Assembly (NCBI GenBank): GCA_937872175.1
Contig: CALMPI010000024.1
Location: 53,810-117,809, forward strand
Length of the DNA stretch: 64,000 nucleotides
DNA from: an uncultured Flavobacteriales bacterium
GTDB taxonomy: Bacteria > Bacteroidota > Bacteroidia > Flavobacteriales_F > PHOS-HE28
Direction: 5' to 3'
The notes under the pieces are model-generated. The model was not told the DNA's origin, did not search any database, and saw only the letters and a program-made list of their open reading frames with translations. How positions within the stretch are numbered: position 1 is the stretch's first letter; every line of letters starts with the position of its first letter. Below, in pieces: positions 49,882 to 59,397 of this stretch. The position numbers were made by a program, and so were the translations under genes.

Positions 49882-50943
49882 TCACAACCACCGCTTCCGC
49901 CGGAACCACACCAGCATCAGCAGCGCGATCACCGCCATCACGCCCATCACGCCGAAGTAGCCATAGCGCCAGCGCAGCTCGGGCATGTGGTCGAAGTTCA
50001 TGCCGTAGATGCCCACGATGAAGGTGAGGGGGATGAAGATGGTGCTGATGATGGTGAGCAGTTTGATCACCTGGCCCATGCGCAGGTTCACCCCGGCGTG
50101 GTAGGTGGCCTCCAGGCTGGCGAGCATGTCGCGGAAGGTGGCGATGGTCTCGGCGATGTACACCGTGTGGTCCTGCAGGTCGTTGATGTACCGTCGCGTG
50201 TTCTTGTCGATCAACGGGCTCTGCAGGGTGTTGAGGCGCCCGGCCAGTTCGCGCGTGGGGGTCACGTACCGGTTCACGGTGATCAGCAGCCCGCGCAGTT
50301 CCTGCAGGCTCAGCAGGTCCTCGTTGCCGGGGCGCACGGTCACCTTGCGCTCCAGGCGCTCGATGCGGCGTCCGAGCTCCTCCACCACCAGGAAGTAATT
50401 GTCCACGATCACGTCCAGCAGGGCGTAGAGCAGGTAGTCGGCGCCGCTCTTGCGCACGCGGCCGAGCTTGTGGCGGATGCGCTCACGGATGGGGTCGAGC
50501 ACGTCGCCGGGCCGCTCCTGGAAGCTGATCACATGGCCGCGGCCCAGCACCAGGCTCACCTGCTCCACGTCGATGGATCCGGTGTCCTCGTCCATGGCCA
50601 GCATCTTCACCACCACGAACAGGTCGTCCTGATATTCCTCGAGCTTGGGGCGCTGGTCGGTGTTGAGCACGTCCTCCAGCAGCAGGGGGTGCAGGCCGAA
50701 GCGTTCGCCCACCGCGTTCACCATCTGGCCGTCGTGCAGGCTGTCCACGTCCACCCAGCACACCATGCCCGGGGGCGGGGGCAGCTGCAGCGCCATCAGG
50801 TCGGGCGCCATGGTCTCCGTGTAGCTGTCGGCATCGTACACGAAGGCCCGGAGGGTCCCGCGCTCGGTGTCGTCGCCGGCCACCTGCACCAGGGTTCCCG
50901 GTGGCAGGCCCACTTTGCCAGCGCGGCTATGCACCCGCTTCAT
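49882..50943 (-). CDS. corA: CorA-family magnesium/cobalt transporter
   Basis: A 353-residue pentameric divalent-cation channel. A large cytoplasmic N-terminal domain (VCWVDVDSLHDGQMVNAVGERFGLHPLLLEDVLN) is followed by a long stalk helix and two C-terminal TM helices. The selectivity motif GMN is at 314-316 (GIYGMNF), and the protein ends in a basic tail (RRKRWL). The ATG at 50941-50943 is used; it overlaps the upstream MscS gene by 17 nt, so the two osmotic/ion genes are co-expressed. Confidence 0.95.
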   Translation of the reverse strand: MKRVHSRAGKVGLPPGTLVQVAGDDTERGTLRAFVYDADSYTETMAPDLMALQLPPPPGMVCWVDVDSLHDGQMVNAVGERFGLHPLLLEDVLNTDQRPKLEEYQDDLFVVVKMLAMDEDTGSIDVEQVSLVLGRGHVISFQERPGDVLDPIRERIRHKLGRVRKSGADYLLYALLDVIVDNYFLVVEELGRRIERLERKVTVRPGNEDLLSLQELRGLLITVNRYVTPTRELAGRLNTLQSPLIDKNTRRYINDLQDHTVYIAETIATFRDMLASLEATYHAGVNLRMGQVIKLLTIISTIFIPLTFIVGIYGMNFDHMPELRWRYGYFGVMGVMAVIALLMLVWFRRKRWL

Positions 50944-51826
50944 GCCCTGGTGCCGGGGGCGTGCCGCCCTCGTATTTGTGCACCACGGTGCGGTGCGGGA
51001 AGGGGATCTCGATGCCCTCGCGGTCGAAGCGCTCCTTGATCGCGAGGTTGAGGTCATAGTGCATCAGCCTGGCCGTCAGGGCGTCCTTGGCCCATACATA
51101 GGCGCGCAGGAGCAGCCCCGAATCGCCCAACGCGATGAGCCGCACCTGTACGATGGGTTCGTTCTTGGCCTTCTCCTCGGGGGTGCGCCGGTCCAGGTGG
51201 TCCTTGTGGGTCATGCAGACCTCGCGCAGGGCCTTCATCGCCTCCCGGGCATCGCTCGCGTAGGCGATGCTCACCTCCACGTACTCGCAGATCGCCTGGT
51301 CCACCACGGTGCTGTTCACGATGGTCTCATCGCTGATCTTGGAGTTGGGGATGATCACCCGGCGGTTCTCCCCGGTCACGATCACCGTGTGTCGCAGGGT
51401 GATGTCCTCCACCACCCCCATATGCCCGGCGACCAACAGCGCATCGCCGACACGGAATGGCTTGAAGCTGACGATGAAGACCCCGCTGATGATGTTGCTG
51501 AAGGCCCCCTGGGCCGCCAGGCCGATGATGGCCACCAGGATGCCGGCACCGGCGAACAGCGTCACCGCCACATGACGGAAGCTGGGGATGGTGTAGATGA
51601 TGGCGGCGGTGGCCACCAGGCCCACGATGAAGCGGGTCGCGTTGCGCAGGAAGCGATAGCGGGTGCGGTCCTCGTTGCCCTGGTCGCTGCGCAGATAGCC
51701 GCGCTTCAGCAGGATGCGGATGATCCGCTCCAGAATGAAGGCCAGGGCCACGATGAGGGCCACCTTGGCGAGCAGGAGCAGGTTCAGGCCGAGCGTGTCG
51801 AGCAGGCGGTCGAGGGCGGGATCCAT
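50927..51826 (-). CDS. MscS-family mechanosensitive ion channel
   Basis: A 299-residue small-conductance channel. There are three N-terminal TM segments. The pore helix TM3 reads GAGILVAIIGLAAQGAFSNIISGVFIV, with the glycine/alanine packing pattern. The cytoplasmic β-domain follows (FRVGDALLVAGHMGVVEDITLRHTVIVTGENRRVIIPNSKI), with the IPNS motif typical of the family. A perfect TATGTTTG promoter element lies at 51837-51844. Confidence 0.95.
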   Translation of the reverse strand: MDPALDRLLDTLGLNLLLLAKVALIVALAFILERIIRILLKRGYLRSDQGNEDRTRYRFLRNATRFIVGLVATAAIIYTIPSFRHVAVTLFAGAGILVAIIGLAAQGAFSNIISGVFIVSFKPFRVGDALLVAGHMGVVEDITLRHTVIVTGENRRVIIPNSKISDETIVNSTVVDQAICEYVEVSIAYASDAREAMKALREVCMTHKDHLDRRTPEEKAKNEPIVQVRLIALGDSGLLLRAYVWAKDALTARLMHYDLNLAIKERFDREGIEIPFPHRTVVHKYEGGTPPAPGHEAGA

Positions 51827-51836
51827 GATGACCGCA

Positions 51837-51844
51837 CAAACATA
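51837..51844 (-). promoter_or_regulatory. promoter -7 element TATGTTTG
   Basis: Perfect TAnnTTTG on the minus strand, 10 nt before the MscS start, serving mscS-corA. Confidence 0.55.
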
Positions 51845-51859
51845 GCGGCACTGCGACCG

Positions 51860-52567
51860 TCAGTGGCCGGCGAGGTCCACCCGCAGGTCGGTGCCGTCGG
51901 CGAGCTCCACGGGCTCGGCCCCGGAACGGAAGAGGCGGGCGGGACGGCCCACCAGCCGCATCCGTTCGTCGGTCACATGCAACAGGGAACCCTCGCGCAG
52001 ACCGATCACGCGCCGCTGCGGGTTCGCCACCAGGAACTCGGCCAGCCGCTGGTCGCGGGTCTCTCCGCCATGTCCTTCGAGGCGTGCGTCGGTGTAGTGA
52101 GGATTTATCTGGAAGGGCACCAGGTCGAGCGCGCGGAAGCTGGGCGGTTCGGTGATGGGCATGTCGTTCGTGGTCATGATCGTGGGGCAGGCCACGTTGC
52201 TGCCGGCGCTCCAGCCGATGTAGGGCATGCCATCGCGCACCCTGCGCCGGATGGCCCGCAGCAGGTCATGTTTGTACAGCAGCCGCAGCAGCTGGAAGGT
52301 GTTTCCGCCGCCCACGGCCACGGCGTCGGCACCGTCCACCAATGCTGCAGGGTCGTCGCTGCGGTGCACGCTCTCCAGCGTATGGCCCAGTTCGGCGAAG
52401 GGCCCGGCCACCGCATCGGCATAGGCGTCGAAGGTGACGGTGACGGCGGCGTAGGGCACGAAGGCGATGCGCGCGGGAGCGGGCAGGAAGGCGGCCAGGT
52501 GCGGGCGGGGCCATTGCAGGAAGGGCTCACCGGGTAGCGTGGAATTGCTGAGCAGCAGAAGTCGCAT
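51860..52567 (-). CDS. pepE: dipeptidase E, S51 family
   Basis: A 235-residue serine peptidase cleaving Asp-X dipeptides. The nucleophile motif is GWSAGSNVA, preceded by VGGGNTFQLLRLL; the later FQINPHYTDAR supplies the catalytic histidine region. Length is standard (about 230). It follows the OmpA/DUF1573 gene by 3 nt on the same strand and may be transcribed with that module, though its cytoplasmic role is unrelated. Confidence 0.92.
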   Translation of the reverse strand: MRLLLLSNSTLPGEPFLQWPRPHLAAFLPAPARIAFVPYAAVTVTFDAYADAVAGPFAELGHTLESVHRSDDPAALVDGADAVAVGGGNTFQLLRLLYKHDLLRAIRRRVRDGMPYIGWSAGSNVACPTIMTTNDMPITEPPSFRALDLVPFQINPHYTDARLEGHGGETRDQRLAEFLVANPQRRVIGLREGSLLHVTDERMRLVGRPARLFRSGAEPVELADGTDLRVDLAGH

Positions 52568-52570
52568 GGA

Positions 52571-54796
52571 TCAGTCGGGCACCATGGTGCCGGTAAGGGT
52601 GAGGAAGAGCTCCGGGGGTTCGCCGTCGGTGACCACATGGATCCGCCGCATCATCGGACCTTCCGGGGCCCTGCCATTGAAGGTGACGTCGAGCGCAGTG
52701 CTGCCGCCGGGGGCGATCACGTTCGAGCCTGGTGTGGCGGTGGTGCAGCCGCAATCCGACCCGATGTCGAGCACACGCAGGGGCCGGGCACCGCGATTGT
52801 GCAGGCGGAACCGTACGTGTTGCTCCGCACCGATCGGGATGGTGCCGAGGTCCACCAAGGTGCGGTCCACCTGCACGCTGACACCTTCCATGGGGGCTTC
52901 GAGCACTTGCTCGATCTCGATGCGCCGTTCACGCGCGGCCTCCACGCGGTAGACGGACCGTTCCACATCGCCCAGGGCGTCGCTCACCCCGCTGGCGGCC
53001 TTCTCCTCACCGAAGGGCGCCGGGGTGATGGTGAGCGATCCGCCGTTCGGGGCCGTGCCATCGAGGTAGGGGATGAGGAAGCCGCCATCGATGGTGCGCA
53101 GGTGGTTCACCACGCTCTGGATGCGGCGCAGGGAGAGGTTCGCGTTGTAATCGCTTTTGGCCAGCGGGCTGGCGAAGCCGCGCACCACGAGCTCGATGCG
53201 CTGCCCCTGTTCCATGGCTTCACGCAGCACCACCGCGGCGGCGTTCAGGTCGTCGAGGCCCTGGCGCACCTCCTCGATGAAGAAGCGCTCGAAGTCCGCC
53301 ATCGACGAAGGGTCGCGCAGCTCCGCGCGGTACTTCGGCAACAGCGCCTCGTAGTCGGCGAAGGTGGCCGGATAGCTGCGGTCCGTCGTCCGCTTCCAGC
53401 TGCGTGGGTCCGGTTCGTCGTTGTGGAAGTAGAGCCGCACGGGAAGCTTGCTGCGCAGGTCGGCCAGGCGCTGCTGGGCGGAGCTCAGGGTGTCGGGTGC
53501 GGGCGGTGGCGGCTCCTGGGCCACCAGGGGGGCCGGCAACCGGACCCGGTAGATGTCGCTGCAGCAGGTCTCGCCCTTCTTCGCCAGTGAGCCCGCGCGA
53601 TTGCTGGTGAGGTAGCCGATGCCGGTGCGTCCGTCCATCACCGGGTACAGGTCGTTCGCCGGGCTGTTCATCGGCACGCCCGCATGCACGGGCCCACTGA
53701 ACACATCGTCCTTGAAGGCGCTGGTGAAGATGTCGTAGCCTCCGAGCCCGGGCAGGTGGTCGGAACTGAAGTACAGCGTGCCGCTGGCGGCGTCGAAATG
53801 CGGACAGGTCTCATTGCCCATGCTGTTCACCATGCCCGGCAATGGATACGGGTCGGCGACCGAGGCTCCGTTCAGGCGTGCCCACCACAGGTCCGTTCCT
53901 CCGGCACCACCGGACCGGTCGCTCGTGAGGAAGATCCGCTCCACGCCATCCACCAGGGCCACCATGGGTTGCGTGTGGTGGCCGTCCCCCAGGCCCTCCA
54001 GCGGGCGCACCAGGCCGGTGGCGAGGTCCTGCACGGCAATGCCGCAGGTGCCATCGATGCATCGGGTGAAGTAGAAGCTCCGGCCGTCCAGGCCCCAGGT
54101 CCCGTTCGCGCGGTCCTCACCCGGCACACTGTCCGGATAGTGCGTGGGCCGGCCCCAGGCCTCGCCGGAAGGAACGCTGCGGTAAACGGCGACATGGTAG
54201 GCGGTGGTGTCCACCACCGTATTGTCGTCGGCCAGCTCGCCGCGGAGCGAGCTCAGGACCAGGGCCCCTGTGCTGTCGGGCCGCGCGGCGAACTCGCTGG
54301 CGAAGCTGTTGAGCGGCTCGGGGAGGTGCTCCACGACGATGGTGGGGGTGGCGCGCGCAAGGCTGTCGGCCAGGGCGCAGCCGCGGAGGGCGTTGGCCGC
54401 CCGTTCCGCTGTACGCGAGCCCTTGTCCTTCTCCTTCTGGAGCACCTTGCGCCAGGTGGCCAGGGCGGCCGCGTGGTCCCCGGCGCACAGCTGCATCTCG
54501 CCCAGCCAGCGGAGCGCATCCGGGTACTGCCGGCCCATGTCCTTCCGGTGCACGCGGTCGTAAAGGGCCGCCGCCTCGGGATACTGATCGCTCAGGCGGC
54601 AGGCTTCGGCCTGTTTCCATTGCAGGACCATACGGCCGGGTTCGCGCTTCAGCGCTTCATCGTAGAAGCGTGAGGCTCCGTAATGGTCGCCACGGGCAAA
54701 GGCCGCATCGCCCCAGGCGATCCATTGCGCGAGCCCCTGACCATGGAGGATGGAGGGCAGCAGGAGGATCAGGAGGAGCGTGGGGCGCATCATCAT
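52571..54796 (-). CDS. TPR-PD40-OmpA-like periplasmic anchor protein with C-terminal DUF1573-like domain
   Basis: A 741-residue exported protein. A signal peptide (MMMRPTLLLILLLPSILHGQ) is followed by a TPR region (~22-130), a PD40-type β-propeller (~150-420; LDGRSFYFTRCIDGTCGI, GTLYFSSDHLPGLGGYDIF), an OmpA-like region (~500-640; VVRGFASPLAKSDYNANLSLRRIQSVVNHL) and a DUF1573/ASH-like β-sandwich (~650-741; LGTIPIGAEQHVRFRLHNRGARPLRVLDIGSDCGCTTA). The first parts match PorE-type T9SS proteins that bind peptidoglycan. The usual Asp/Arg OmpA binding motif is altered. The start overlaps the PorP stop by 4 nt. DUF1573 after OmpA is unusual. Confidence 0.87.
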   Translation of the reverse strand: MMMRPTLLLILLLPSILHGQGLAQWIAWGDAAFARGDHYGASRFYDEALKREPGRMVLQWKQAEACRLSDQYPEAAALYDRVHRKDMGRQYPDALRWLGEMQLCAGDHAAALATWRKVLQKEKDKGSRTAERAANALRGCALADSLARATPTIVVEHLPEPLNSFASEFAARPDSTGALVLSSLRGELADDNTVVDTTAYHVAVYRSVPSGEAWGRPTHYPDSVPGEDRANGTWGLDGRSFYFTRCIDGTCGIAVQDLATGLVRPLEGLGDGHHTQPMVALVDGVERIFLTSDRSGGAGGTDLWWARLNGASVADPYPLPGMVNSMGNETCPHFDAASGTLYFSSDHLPGLGGYDIFTSAFKDDVFSGPVHAGVPMNSPANDLYPVMDGRTGIGYLTSNRAGSLAKKGETCCSDIYRVRLPAPLVAQEPPPPAPDTLSSAQQRLADLRSKLPVRLYFHNDEPDPRSWKRTTDRSYPATFADYEALLPKYRAELRDPSSMADFERFFIEEVRQGLDDLNAAAVVLREAMEQGQRIELVVRGFASPLAKSDYNANLSLRRIQSVVNHLRTIDGGFLIPYLDGTAPNGGSLTITPAPFGEEKAASGVSDALGDVERSVYRVEAARERRIEIEQVLEAPMEGVSVQVDRTLVDLGTIPIGAEQHVRFRLHNRGARPLRVLDIGSDCGCTTATPGSNVIAPGGSTALDVTFNGRAPEGPMMRRIHVVTDGEPPELFLTLTGTMVPD

Positions 54797-55806
54797 AGCT
54801 GGTGCGGACAGGCTTTGAAGCGGGCCGGTACGGTCGGCCGACGGCGGAACACACGGGTCACGGTCACCTCGAAGCCACCGCGGTTCCGGCTGGCGGGCAC
54901 CAGGTCGCTGGTGTTGATGTCGTAGCTCAGGCCTGCGGTCCAGTCGTCGTATTCCAATCCGGCGTAGATGGTCCCGGCATCGGCCGCGCGATAACTGCCG
55001 CCGATCCGCAAGGCGCGCAGCGTGCCGAATCGGTCGATCAGGATGTAGCGCACCATCGCGCCGAGCAGCAGTTCCCTGAATTTCCCCTGGGCCATGTACT
55101 GCACGGTGGGCAGCAGGTCGAAGGCGGTGCTCAACGGCAGCTGGCCGGTGAGGTGGAAGGTGGTGCGCAGGTCCAGTGGTTCGGGCGGGCTGGCGAGAAA
55201 GCCGATGCGCGGGCGGGTGAGGTTGAACAGGCCCAGGCCCGCCTGGATCAGCTGGCGCGGGGCCGGACGGAAGCGGTAGGCCACCCCGGCATGCAGATCG
55301 GGATGCACGAGCGAGGCACGTTGGAAGTCCTCGTTCGTCGCCAGGCTGGGGTCGTGGTAGAAGCCGTTGTACTGGGCGTCGAAGCTCAGCTGGTCGTCGT
55401 TCAGGCTCAGCGCAGTGAGACCCAGCTGCAACCCGGCTGTGATGGCATGTGGACCATGGCCCGGAGCCAGTGTCCAACTGGGACCCACCCCCAGCTGGAA
55501 GGTGTTGAGCCGCGAGTCGCCCGCGTTGTCGTTGAAGAGCCAGAGCCCCACGCCCAGGCCCTGCCTGCCGAAGGCGTTGGCCGCATCGTAGCCCAGGCCG
55601 AAGGTGCGGTAGGGCCGGGTGACGGCGCGCCATTGCTGACGGAAGATGGCGTGCACGCGATGGTCGCCGTCGAAGGCGCCGATCAGGCCCGGGCTGGTGG
55701 CCAGCGGTGTGTGGAAGAACTGGGTGAAGTGGATGTCCTGGGCACGCACCCCGAAAGCCATACCGATCGACAGAGCGGCGAGGAGCGGAAGGCGCGCGTG
55801 GTGCAT
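54793..55806 (-). CDS. PorP/SprF-family outer-membrane protein
   Basis: A 337-residue type IX secretion-linked β-barrel. The signal peptide (MHHARLPLLAALSIGMAFGVRAQ) is followed by the family start DIHFTQFFHTPLATSPGLIGAF and FRQQWRAVTRPYRTFGLGYD, and the barrel closes with GLEYDDWTAGLSYDINTSDL and GGFEVTVTRVF. Family members partner with a specific adhesin encoded next to them (SprF with SprB) and are needed for its export or attachment. It lies 4 nt downstream of the type B adhesin gene and overlaps the anchor gene. Confidence 0.93.
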   Translation of the reverse strand: MHHARLPLLAALSIGMAFGVRAQDIHFTQFFHTPLATSPGLIGAFDGDHRVHAIFRQQWRAVTRPYRTFGLGYDAANAFGRQGLGVGLWLFNDNAGDSRLNTFQLGVGPSWTLAPGHGPHAITAGLQLGLTALSLNDDQLSFDAQYNGFYHDPSLATNEDFQRASLVHPDLHAGVAYRFRPAPRQLIQAGLGLFNLTRPRIGFLASPPEPLDLRTTFHLTGQLPLSTAFDLLPTVQYMAQGKFRELLLGAMVRYILIDRFGTLRALRIGGSYRAADAGTIYAGLEYDDWTAGLSYDINTSDLVPASRNRGGFEVTVTRVFRRRPTVPARFKACPHQL

Positions 55807-55810
55807 CGGA

Positions 55811-58800
55811 TCAGCGGATCACCGTGACGTTGCCCTTCTTGAACAGCTCCTGCTCATCGGCGCAGCGCACGCGCAGGTGGTACACGAACACCGCCGGGTC
55901 CACCGCCTTGCCGTTGTAGGTCCCATCCCAGCCGATGGCCTGGTCGGTGGTCTCGAACACCTTCTCGCCCCAGCGGTCGAAGACCTTGAACTCGAGATCG
56001 GTGATGAAGCGGCCTCGCACGAAGAGCAGATCGTTGTTGCCGTCGCCGTTCGGGGTGAAGGCGTTCGGCACGAAAATGTCGGGTTCGTCGCAGTTCAGCT
56101 CATACACCGTCACCAGCACGGAATCCTCCTTGGTGCAGATGCCATCGCTCACCGTCACCACGAACCAGGTGCTGGTGCCCACCACCGCCGTGGGGTTGGC
56201 GATGGCCGGGTTGCTCACCGTCGGGGGCGTCCAACTGTAGGTGACGCCGGATCCCGGCGTGGCGTTGAGCTGAACCTGGGTGCCGGCGACCACGATCGGC
56301 TGGTCCACCGTGGCGTTCACGTCGGCGGCGTTCACCGGGCTCACCTGCACGGTCGTGGTGCCGTTCCACGAACAACCGCTCGGCGCGTTCACCGTCACGC
56401 CGAAGACGATGGTCTCCTGAGGTGCCACGGTGGCGATGGGGGTGCCCTGTCCGGCGAGGATCTCGGGAGCAGGGCTCCACACGATGGTCGATCCGGGATC
56501 CGCGCCGGAGACCACGAGCTGCGCCTGTTCGTCCGCACAGATCAATTGGTCCGGGGATACCTCGATGGTCGCGAGGGATACGGTCACCGTCACGCTGTCC
56601 GTCACCTGGCAGCCGCCGGCGTCCGCCCGGACGAAATACGTGCCTCCGGTGGCGGGCTCGACCAGGGCCGTGCTGTCGGCGGGGGTGTCGTTCAGCATGT
56701 CGGTGAACTGGTCGTTCGTGCTCCACTGCCAGTCGGCGGCGGTGCCATTGCTGGTGGCCGTCAGCACGAAGGAGGCCACAGGGCCGCAGAGCGTGGTGTC
56801 GGGCATGGCGAACACGGTCGGGGCCGCCTCCACCACCACCACGGTGAAGCTGGTCTGGTCCTCGCCGTTGCAACTGGCCGGGTCGAAGGCCGTCAACGTC
56901 ACGATGTAAGTGCCCGGACCGGGATAGGTATGCGTGGGCTGGACCTGTGCGGAGCTGTCCCCATCGCCGAACTCCCAGAGGTAGGTGACCCCGTTGCTGA
57001 AGTTGGCGAAGGCGATGGGCGTGTTCGCGCACACGGTATCGGGGGCGTTGGCGGCGGCCACCACCAGCGGCGCGTCGAAGTCGAACTTGAACACCCCATT
57101 GTTGCAGTTGGGGCTGTTGTTCGTCGGGCTCCAGGCCCCGGGGTTCGGCTCGATCGGGAAGTCCGAATTGCCGCCGCACCCTGCGCACACGCTTTGATAC
57201 ACGCGTCCCCGACGATCGAAGCGGCTCGTTCCACCATCCACGTGCTCGCTGCTCGTTCCTCCGCCGAAATAGGTGGCGTAGGTCAAGGCGCTCATGTCCA
57301 CTTCGAACACGGCGAGGTAGAAGTCGTTGCCGGTGGTGGTGCCCTGGTAGGCATCCGGGGTCACGGGAAGCCCCGTGGTGGTCATGGGCGGACCAATGCC
57401 GATGTTGCTGCCCCATCCGCTCACGTAGAGCTTGTCGCAGTAGTCCACCAAAAAGGCGGTGGGGCTGATGGACGGGGTGCCGTTGGCCAGTCCGAAGCGG
57501 GAGCCCAGCAGCCAGCTTTGCAGGTCGGGGCTCAGCTTGGCGATGAACTGGCCGCTGTTCGGCACGTTGTACGGCGCGTTCAGGATGAGCAACGCCCCGG
57601 GCGCCTGGGTCTGCCCGAAGAGGAAGACGTTCTCCTGATCGTCCAGATCGGCGAAGTAGGCCTGGTCGTAGGCGGGTGAACCATAGTACGTACAGGCTTG
57701 CAGCGCCGAGCCATCGGCGGACAGCCGCGCGGCGAAGCCATCCGCAAGGCCACCTTGGTAGCTGCCCTGGAAGGCGTTCGGGGTCACAGGCATGTCGGTG
57801 CTGTTGGTGCCGCCACAGACCAGCAGGTCCCCGTTGGCGAACAATTCACCACCGAAGGCGGCATCGGCGTTGCTTCCGCCCAGGAAGGTGCTCCACACCA
57901 GGGAGCCGAGGTCGGGCGTCAGTTTGGTGACCACGCCGTCGTGCGTTCCGGCGCCGAAGAGGGGCTGTGCAGCGTTCGGTGTCACCGGATAGTCGCCGGA
58001 TTGTGTGCAGCTCATCACGATCACGCGGCCGGCATCGTCCAGCAGGATCTCGCCGCGCATCTCGTCGGCGTAGTTGAACTTCAGGGCCGGGGAGCTGTTG
58101 TGGCCGTCGTTCTGGGTGCCGCCGAGGAAGGTGGAGGCGAGGAGCTGGCTTCCATCCGCGCTCAACCGCGCCACCACCATGTCGCTCCCGCTCGGATAGC
58201 TCACCCCGATCCCTTGAGGGGTGTAGGGCGTACCGCCGGCGAAGCCGGGCTGGACGGCACCGCTGGTCACCGGATGGTCCGGGGATCCGGTGGTGCCAAG
58301 GATGAAGATCTCGTCGTTGGCGTTCACGATCATGCTGTGCGGCAGGTCATCGCCCTGCCCACCCAGCATGGTGCTCCACACCAGGAAGGTGCCCGAGGTG
58401 TCGTACTTGGTGATCGCCATGTCCGTGCCCACGATCGTGCCCTGCCCGTCGCCGCCGTTCCAGGTGGTCTGGTAGGCACCGGTGGTGGTGGGGTAGCCGC
58501 TGCCGAAGCTGGAACTGCCGCTGTAGAGGAATCCCAGGTCGTCGAAGGTGGCCGTGTATCCGAAGTTGTCCGTCGTGGCGCCCGAGTAGGTGCTGAACTC
58601 CAGCGTGGGGTCGATGACCAGCTCGTGCCGGGGATCGTACGGCCCCAGGTCATAGGCGATGTGGCCGTTCTTCAGCCGGTATCCGCAGTTCACCGGGACC
58701 TGCCGTCCATCGATCATCTGGTAGGCCAGCGGGATGCGCTCCACCACAGGGCCCAGCGAGGTTCCGATCACCAGCTGGCCGTCCTGCAGGCGCACGTGTT

Positions 58801-59341
58801 CCGCACCTTCATAGCGAAGGACCAGGGATGACGGGTCGGCGCCCGGGGCCATGTGCAGGTCGTACTTCAGACCGTTGGAGGTGCTGGTGAGCCGCAGGGC
58901 GATCCCCGGTGCGATGGCGCTCCATTCCACGGTGGTGAAGGCACGGGCGTTGCGCCCCCAGCGCGCGGGGTCGTTGCCCAGGAAGAAGTGGTGAAGGCCG
59001 GTCTGCTGCCCATGCCCGATCGTCCGCGTGGTGGACCGGGCGTCGACGAAGTGCAGGCGGATGGCGTGGTGCGGGATCACGGGACGGCGGTCGGTCACCG
59101 GTGCCCCTCCTTCGTGGGCGTGGGCCGCATGCACCTCGCGCGCGTCGAACCGGTCGATGAGCAGGGCGTTGCCTTCGCACCACACCGCGGCCCCGGGCAC
59201 ATCCGCCTTGAAACGCACGGCCTCGGGCCACTGGCCCTTGTTCTCCACGAACCGGATCCGTTCCTGCGGACGCGCCTGGTGAGCCGCGAGCGCGAGCACG
59301 CTGAGCGCCAGTGCCCTGGTGCCGGGGAAAGGTGGAGGCAT
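55811..59341 (-). CDS. large adhesin with SBBP/PKD repeats and gliding-motility-type (CHU-C, T9SS type B) C-terminus
   Basis: A 1176-residue secreted protein. After a signal peptide comes an N-terminal domain (~25-240; RIRFVENKGQWPEAVRFKADVPG, DUF7948-like), then SBBP-like β-propeller repeats (TYSGATTDNFGYTATFDDLGFLYSGS … ~240-730). One PKD domain (YLWEFGDGDSSAQVQPTHTYPGPGTYIVTL) and two or three Ig/PKD-like modules follow. The C-terminal ~90 residues are the type B sorting domain (IFVPNAFTPNGDGNNDLLF … FKVFDRWGEKVFET … WDGTYNGKAVDPAVFVYHL). It is exported by T9SS and presumably held by the PorP encoded 4 nt downstream. A TACTTTCG element precedes it. Confidence 0.92.
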   Translation of the reverse strand: MPPPFPGTRALALSVLALAAHQARPQERIRFVENKGQWPEAVRFKADVPGAAVWCEGNALLIDRFDAREVHAAHAHEGGAPVTDRRPVIPHHAIRLHFVDARSTTRTIGHGQQTGLHHFFLGNDPARWGRNARAFTTVEWSAIAPGIALRLTSTSNGLKYDLHMAPGADPSSLVLRYEGAEHVRLQDGQLVIGTSLGPVVERIPLAYQMIDGRQVPVNCGYRLKNGHIAYDLGPYDPRHELVIDPTLEFSTYSGATTDNFGYTATFDDLGFLYSGSSSFGSGYPTTTGAYQTTWNGGDGQGTIVGTDMAITKYDTSGTFLVWSTMLGGQGDDLPHSMIVNANDEIFILGTTGSPDHPVTSGAVQPGFAGGTPYTPQGIGVSYPSGSDMVVARLSADGSQLLASTFLGGTQNDGHNSSPALKFNYADEMRGEILLDDAGRVIVMSCTQSGDYPVTPNAAQPLFGAGTHDGVVTKLTPDLGSLVWSTFLGGSNADAAFGGELFANGDLLVCGGTNSTDMPVTPNAFQGSYQGGLADGFAARLSADGSALQACTYYGSPAYDQAYFADLDDQENVFLFGQTQAPGALLILNAPYNVPNSGQFIAKLSPDLQSWLLGSRFGLANGTPSISPTAFLVDYCDKLYVSGWGSNIGIGPPMTTTGLPVTPDAYQGTTTGNDFYLAVFEVDMSALTYATYFGGGTSSEHVDGGTSRFDRRGRVYQSVCAGCGGNSDFPIEPNPGAWSPTNNSPNCNNGVFKFDFDAPLVVAAANAPDTVCANTPIAFANFSNGVTYLWEFGDGDSSAQVQPTHTYPGPGTYIVTLTAFDPASCNGEDQTSFTVVVVEAAPTVFAMPDTTLCGPVASFVLTATSNGTAADWQWSTNDQFTDMLNDTPADSTALVEPATGGTYFVRADAGGCQVTDSVTVTVSLATIEVSPDQLICADEQAQLVVSGADPGSTIVWSPAPEILAGQGTPIATVAPQETIVFGVTVNAPSGCSWNGTTTVQVSPVNAADVNATVDQPIVVAGTQVQLNATPGSGVTYSWTPPTVSNPAIANPTAVVGTSTWFVVTVSDGICTKEDSVLVTVYELNCDEPDIFVPNAFTPNGDGNNDLLFVRGRFITDLEFKVFDRWGEKVFETTDQAIGWDGTYNGKAVDPAVFVYHLRVRCADEQELFKKGNVTVIR

Positions 59342-59345
59342 CGAG

Positions 59346-59353
59346 CGAAAGTA
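59346..59353 (-). promoter_or_regulatory. promoter -7-like element TACTTTCG
   Basis: Minus-strand element 4 nt before the adhesin ATG at 59339-59341; it gives the second module its own transcription start, independent of the first. Confidence 0.45.
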
Positions 59354-59397
59354 GCGATAGCAGGACGTGTCCTGCCTTCGCGATGTTGCTCGGAAGC

